A stretch of DNA of 45,259 bases, taken from contig JAPKFB010000039.1 in assembly GCA_028821775.1 (NCBI GenBank), forward strand, positions 1 to 45,259, read 5' to 3'. Made by a program: the position numbers and the translations under genes. This DNA is from Roseibacillus sp. (GTDB lineage: Bacteria; Verrucomicrobiota; Verrucomicrobiia; Verrucomicrobiales; Akkermansiaceae). This document shows, piece after piece, positions 43,056 through 45,259 of the stretch. The notes beneath the pieces were generated by a model that did no database searches, was not told where the DNA came from, and saw only the letters and a program-made list of their open reading frames with translations. Numbering within the stretch: the stretch's first letter is position 1; each line of letters begins with the position of its first letter.

Positions 43056-44345
43056 CTATACCACTTTCGTGATTCCCGGCTCTGGGCAGGGATAGAGGCC
43101 AGTCTCGGGATCCACCTTGGGACCAGGGTCTGCATCCCATGCGTAAGATTTCGGCATGATGCTGACTTCGGAATTGATGGCGTCATCCCACTTGAGCTCT
43201 TTGCCCGAGTAGGTAGCCATCCGTCCGAAGATTGCCGTCATGGTGCTCTCCGCTGTGTAGTAGGCATTGTTGATCGCGATGTCCTCGCGGATGTGGCGAT
43301 GCAATTCGTCGTGTTCGACCTGGTAGGGGTTCTTGCCCTTTTCCTTGAGCTTCCAGATGATCTTACCGTCGTTATCCGTGATGCGCCCAGGGTAGGCGCG
43401 CCCTTTCTCCCCGATGATGACTTCCGCCACCCGGTTCATGCAGCCTTTCTGATGCCGACACTGTGAGTTGGTATAGCCACCTCCCTCGTGACGAAACTCG
43501 ACGTAGTGGTGGTCGAAGATCTCACCAAACTCCGGGCCGACCCGGCGTTGGCGACCACCCATCCCTTGGGCAAGGGTGGGAGGACCTCCCATAAACCAGT
43601 TGGCCACGTCGATATTGTGGACGTGTTGCTCATTGATATGATCACCGCAGAGCCAGTTGAAGTAGTACCAGTTGCGCATCTGATATTCCATTTCGCTTTG
43701 GCCCTCTTTACGCGGACGGACCCAAACCCCGCCCCCATTCCAGTAGACCTGGGTGCCAATCACTTTTCCAATCTTCCCTTCCATCACCTCCTGGTGAGTG
43801 GCGGTGTAGGTCTTCTGGTAGCGGCGCTGAAGTCCGCACACAACCTTGAGCTTCTTGGCATCAGCTTCCTTGGCGGCCGCGATCACCCGACGGATTCCCG
43901 AAGGATCAGTGGCCACCGGCTTCTCCATGAAGACGTGCTTTCCTTTGGAAACCGCATACTCAAACATCTCGGGGCGAAACCCGGGAGGGGTGGTCAGAAT
44001 GACCATGTCTGCAAATTCGATCGCCTTCTTGTAGGCATCCCAACCCGAGAACACCCGGGCATCAGGCACATCCACTTTCTCTTTGAAACGACCCTTGATG
44101 TTGTCGACCACCGCCTTGGCTTTGTCGGGAAAGGCATCCGCTACTGCAACGAGCTTGGAACCCTCCACGTTCAGTGTCTGCGAAACCGCTCCGGTTCCGC
44201 GACCGCCACAACCGACGAGGGCTACTTTGATTTCACTTTGGCCCGCCACTTGGGCATGGGTGGCGACGGGTAAGGAAGCGACGGCTGCAGCAGCCCCGCC
44301 CGTTTTGAGGAATCTCCTCCGATTTGATTGAATAGAATCGTCCAT
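43056..44345 (-). CDS. Tat-exported Gfo/Idh/MocA family oxidoreductase
   Basis: 429 residues. Twin-arginine signal SNRRRFLKTGGAAAAVASLP (residues 7-26) with cleavage near THA-QVA. The NAD(P)-binding Rossmann motif is VALVGCGGRGTGAVSQTL, followed by the catalytic HVFMEKPVATDPSGIRR. The C-terminal domain has the block NWYYFNWLCGDHINEQHVHN and IDVANWFMGGPP typical of the exported PVC group. Such enzymes oxidise or epimerise sugars or cyclitols, sometimes with a bound cofactor; the substrate is not known. The isomerase-like gene lies 32 nt upstream in the same orientation, and a terminator follows. Confidence 0.92.
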   Translation of the reverse strand: MDDSIQSNRRRFLKTGGAAAAVASLPVATHAQVAGQSEIKVALVGCGGRGTGAVSQTLNVEGSKLVAVADAFPDKAKAVVDNIKGRFKEKVDVPDARVFSGWDAYKKAIEFADMVILTTPPGFRPEMFEYAVSKGKHVFMEKPVATDPSGIRRVIAAAKEADAKKLKVVCGLQRRYQKTYTATHQEVMEGKIGKVIGTQVYWNGGGVWVRPRKEGQSEMEYQMRNWYYFNWLCGDHINEQHVHNIDVANWFMGGPPTLAQGMGGRQRRVGPEFGEIFDHHYVEFRHEGGGYTNSQCRHQKGCMNRVAEVIIGEKGRAYPGRITDNDGKIIWKLKEKGKNPYQVEHDELHRHIREDIAINNAYYTAESTMTAIFGRMATYSGKELKWDDAINSEVSIMPKSYAWDADPGPKVDPETGLYPCPEPGITKVV

Positions 44346-44377
44346 GGTTTTATTTCGTTTGTGAGATTGGCGTTTTG

Positions 44378-45259
44378 CTATTGTTCGAAATTTTCGACTT
44401 GCCGGTAGGCTTGGATGAGTTCGAGCTCTCCACTCTCGTCTTCCTGCGGGTGAGCGTGCTCCATTCCTATCACTCCTTGGAAGTCATTTCTGTCAAGGAA
44501 TCTCAAGATTTCTGGGGAACCGGGTCCAGGATCGTCTGCACTCTGGAGGTAGGCCGCTTCGCTCCAGACCGCATCCAAGTTGTCCGGGGTCATCGCGGAT
44601 ACGCCCAAATCGACGAGAAGCTTGCAGGAAGGCGAGGCCACCGCTCGACAAATCTTGTAGGCTTGGGGCAGGGTGGTCAGAACATAGTCTGGCTGATGAG
44701 GGCTCGAGACCTGCGGTTTGAGAACCATGACCACGCCCTCCGGGGCAAGGATCTCGCAACACATTTTCAGGGTCTCGATCACTGAGGCCGTCTGACCAGC
44801 GAGCTCCCGCTGAGGGGACATTGTTCCGGGCACCACCGTGACCCACCGGGCCTGCGTTCGTCGGGCGCAGGTCAGGATCTGCCCCATGCGCTCCCGAAGC
44901 ATTTGCTGCGAGTCGGAGGTTGGATGGGAAAAGGTGGGCTGATTAAAGCTCGCGTAGCCCATGAAAGCACCCATTGCAACTTCGCGTTCGGCCATGATCT
45001 CAGCCGCTTTCTCCTGCAACTCGACGGGCCGACCCATCATGCCGTGGTCCTCCCAGGCGGTGAATCCGCAATCCGCCGCGAACTTGATCTGATCGAGATA
45101 GCCGTTCCCGGCATGATGCCGAAAGAGGTTGGGATGGGGCGCAAAGTGAAACTTGAATTTCGGTGCGCCTTCCCGTCCACCCATGCGGTTCGCCTTCGCT
45201 CTCCCCCACTCTACCGAGAGAGCGGCGCTCTCCGAAGCTGCGGTAGCAAATTCGGGTCG
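44378..45259 (-). CDS. Hydroxypyruvate isomerase-like / sugar phosphate isomerase TIM-barrel protein (5' partial)
   Basis: The xylose isomerase-like TIM barrel is recognised from FHFAPHPNLFRHHAGNGYLD, IKFAADCGFTAWEDHGMMGR, VTVVPGTM, EILAPEGVVMVLKP, KLLVDLG and the terminal GVIGMEHAHPQEDESGELEL. The family isomerises hydroxypyruvate or ketoses. An ATG at 45184 would give 268 residues, but the frame stays open from there to the right edge (…SVEWGRAKANR before that Met), so the true start probably lies beyond the window, perhaps with an export signal like that of its neighbour. It is upstream of the Gfo/Idh/MocA gene in one operon. Confidence 0.8.
   Translation of the reverse strand, partial: RPEFATAASESAALSVEWGRAKANRMGGREGAPKFKFHFAPHPNLFRHHAGNGYLDQIKFAADCGFTAWEDHGMMGRPVELQEKAAEIMAEREVAMGAFMGYASFNQPTFSHPTSDSQQMLRERMGQILTCARRTQARWVTVVPGTMSPQRELAGQTASVIETLKMCCEILAPEGVVMVLKPQVSSPHQPDYVLTTLPQAYKICRAVASPSCKLLVDLGVSAMTPDNLDAVWSEAAYLQSADDPGPGSPEILRFLDRNDFQGVIGMEHAHPQEDESGELELIQAYRQVENFEQ

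Noticed and set aside
42748..43095. 115-residue plus-strand frame between convergent genes
   Set aside because: No ribosome binding site or similarity, and it runs through the terminator and into the opposite gene.
1..45259. CRISPR arrays, tRNA/rRNA genes, insertion sequences, phage genes
   Set aside because: Looked for and not seen: no regularly spaced repeats, no transposase or integrase reading frames, no cloverleaf-like CCA-ended sequences that I could recognise by eye.

Overview
The window looks like chromosomal DNA of a member of the PVC superphylum, most likely Verrucomicrobiota. I infer this from three things: a PVC-type bacterial microcompartment (BMC) operon without trimeric (BMC-T) shell genes, a PSD1-type cytochrome gene followed by a DUF1501 gene, and Tat-exported Gfo/Idh/MocA and isomerase-like proteins. 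The DNA is GC-rich and gene-dense, and many starts lack a clear Shine-Dalgarno sequence. I see no insertion sequence, prophage, CRISPR array, rRNA or tRNA. Species cannot be named from the sequence alone.

Positions 1-7949 hold a discoidin-like gene fragment and then the BMC locus. Ten genes run leftwards from 7076: pduL, two BMC-H shell genes, an acetate/lactate-type kinase, a third BMC-H, a BMC-P, a CoA-acylating aldehyde dehydrogenase, two more BMC-P genes and a class II aldolase. A DeoR-family regulator is transcribed divergently, and the 114 bp between the two transcripts contains back-to-back -35 boxes and a separated inverted repeat. The inferred pathway is: a deoxyhexulose 1-phosphate (fuculose- or rhamnulose-1-phosphate) is cleaved to DHAP and lactaldehyde; lactaldehyde becomes lactyl-CoA, then lactyl phosphate, then lactate plus ATP. 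Helical tails resembling encapsulation peptides are visible on the aldehyde dehydrogenase, PduL and the aldolase.

Positions 8036-10845 hold a compact leftward unit: a Tat-exported amidohydrolase, a membrane-anchored hexaheme cytochrome c and a small acidic protein. I recognise the families but not the system. Positions 11004-15982 hold rhamnose genes: a rhamnulose-1-phosphate aldolase/dehydrogenase fusion, divergent rhaB, and an FMN-dependent lactate dehydrogenase. The locus therefore encodes a second, apparently cytosolic route from rhamnulose-1-phosphate to lactate and pyruvate. No rhamnose or fucose isomerase, fuculokinase or sugar transporter lies in the window.

Positions 16081-29222 are mostly housekeeping: an outer-membrane barrel-like protein, metY, a LON-domain protein, a broken gene, a small membrane protein, then a leftward run of lemA, an M48-like protein that has lost two zinc ligands, a UbiA-like membrane protein, adk, fmt, an exported hypothetical, pyrH and frr. 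An exonuclease and aroB follow on the other strand.

Positions 29294-45259 hold a two-subunit sodium:solute symporter, an AMP-binding synthetase with a degenerate acyltransferase-like N-terminus, a MidA-like methyltransferase, an L,D-transpeptidase, rplI, dnaB, the PSD1/DUF1501 pair, and a leftward pair of a Gfo/Idh/MocA protein and a TIM-barrel isomerase-like protein that runs off the right edge.
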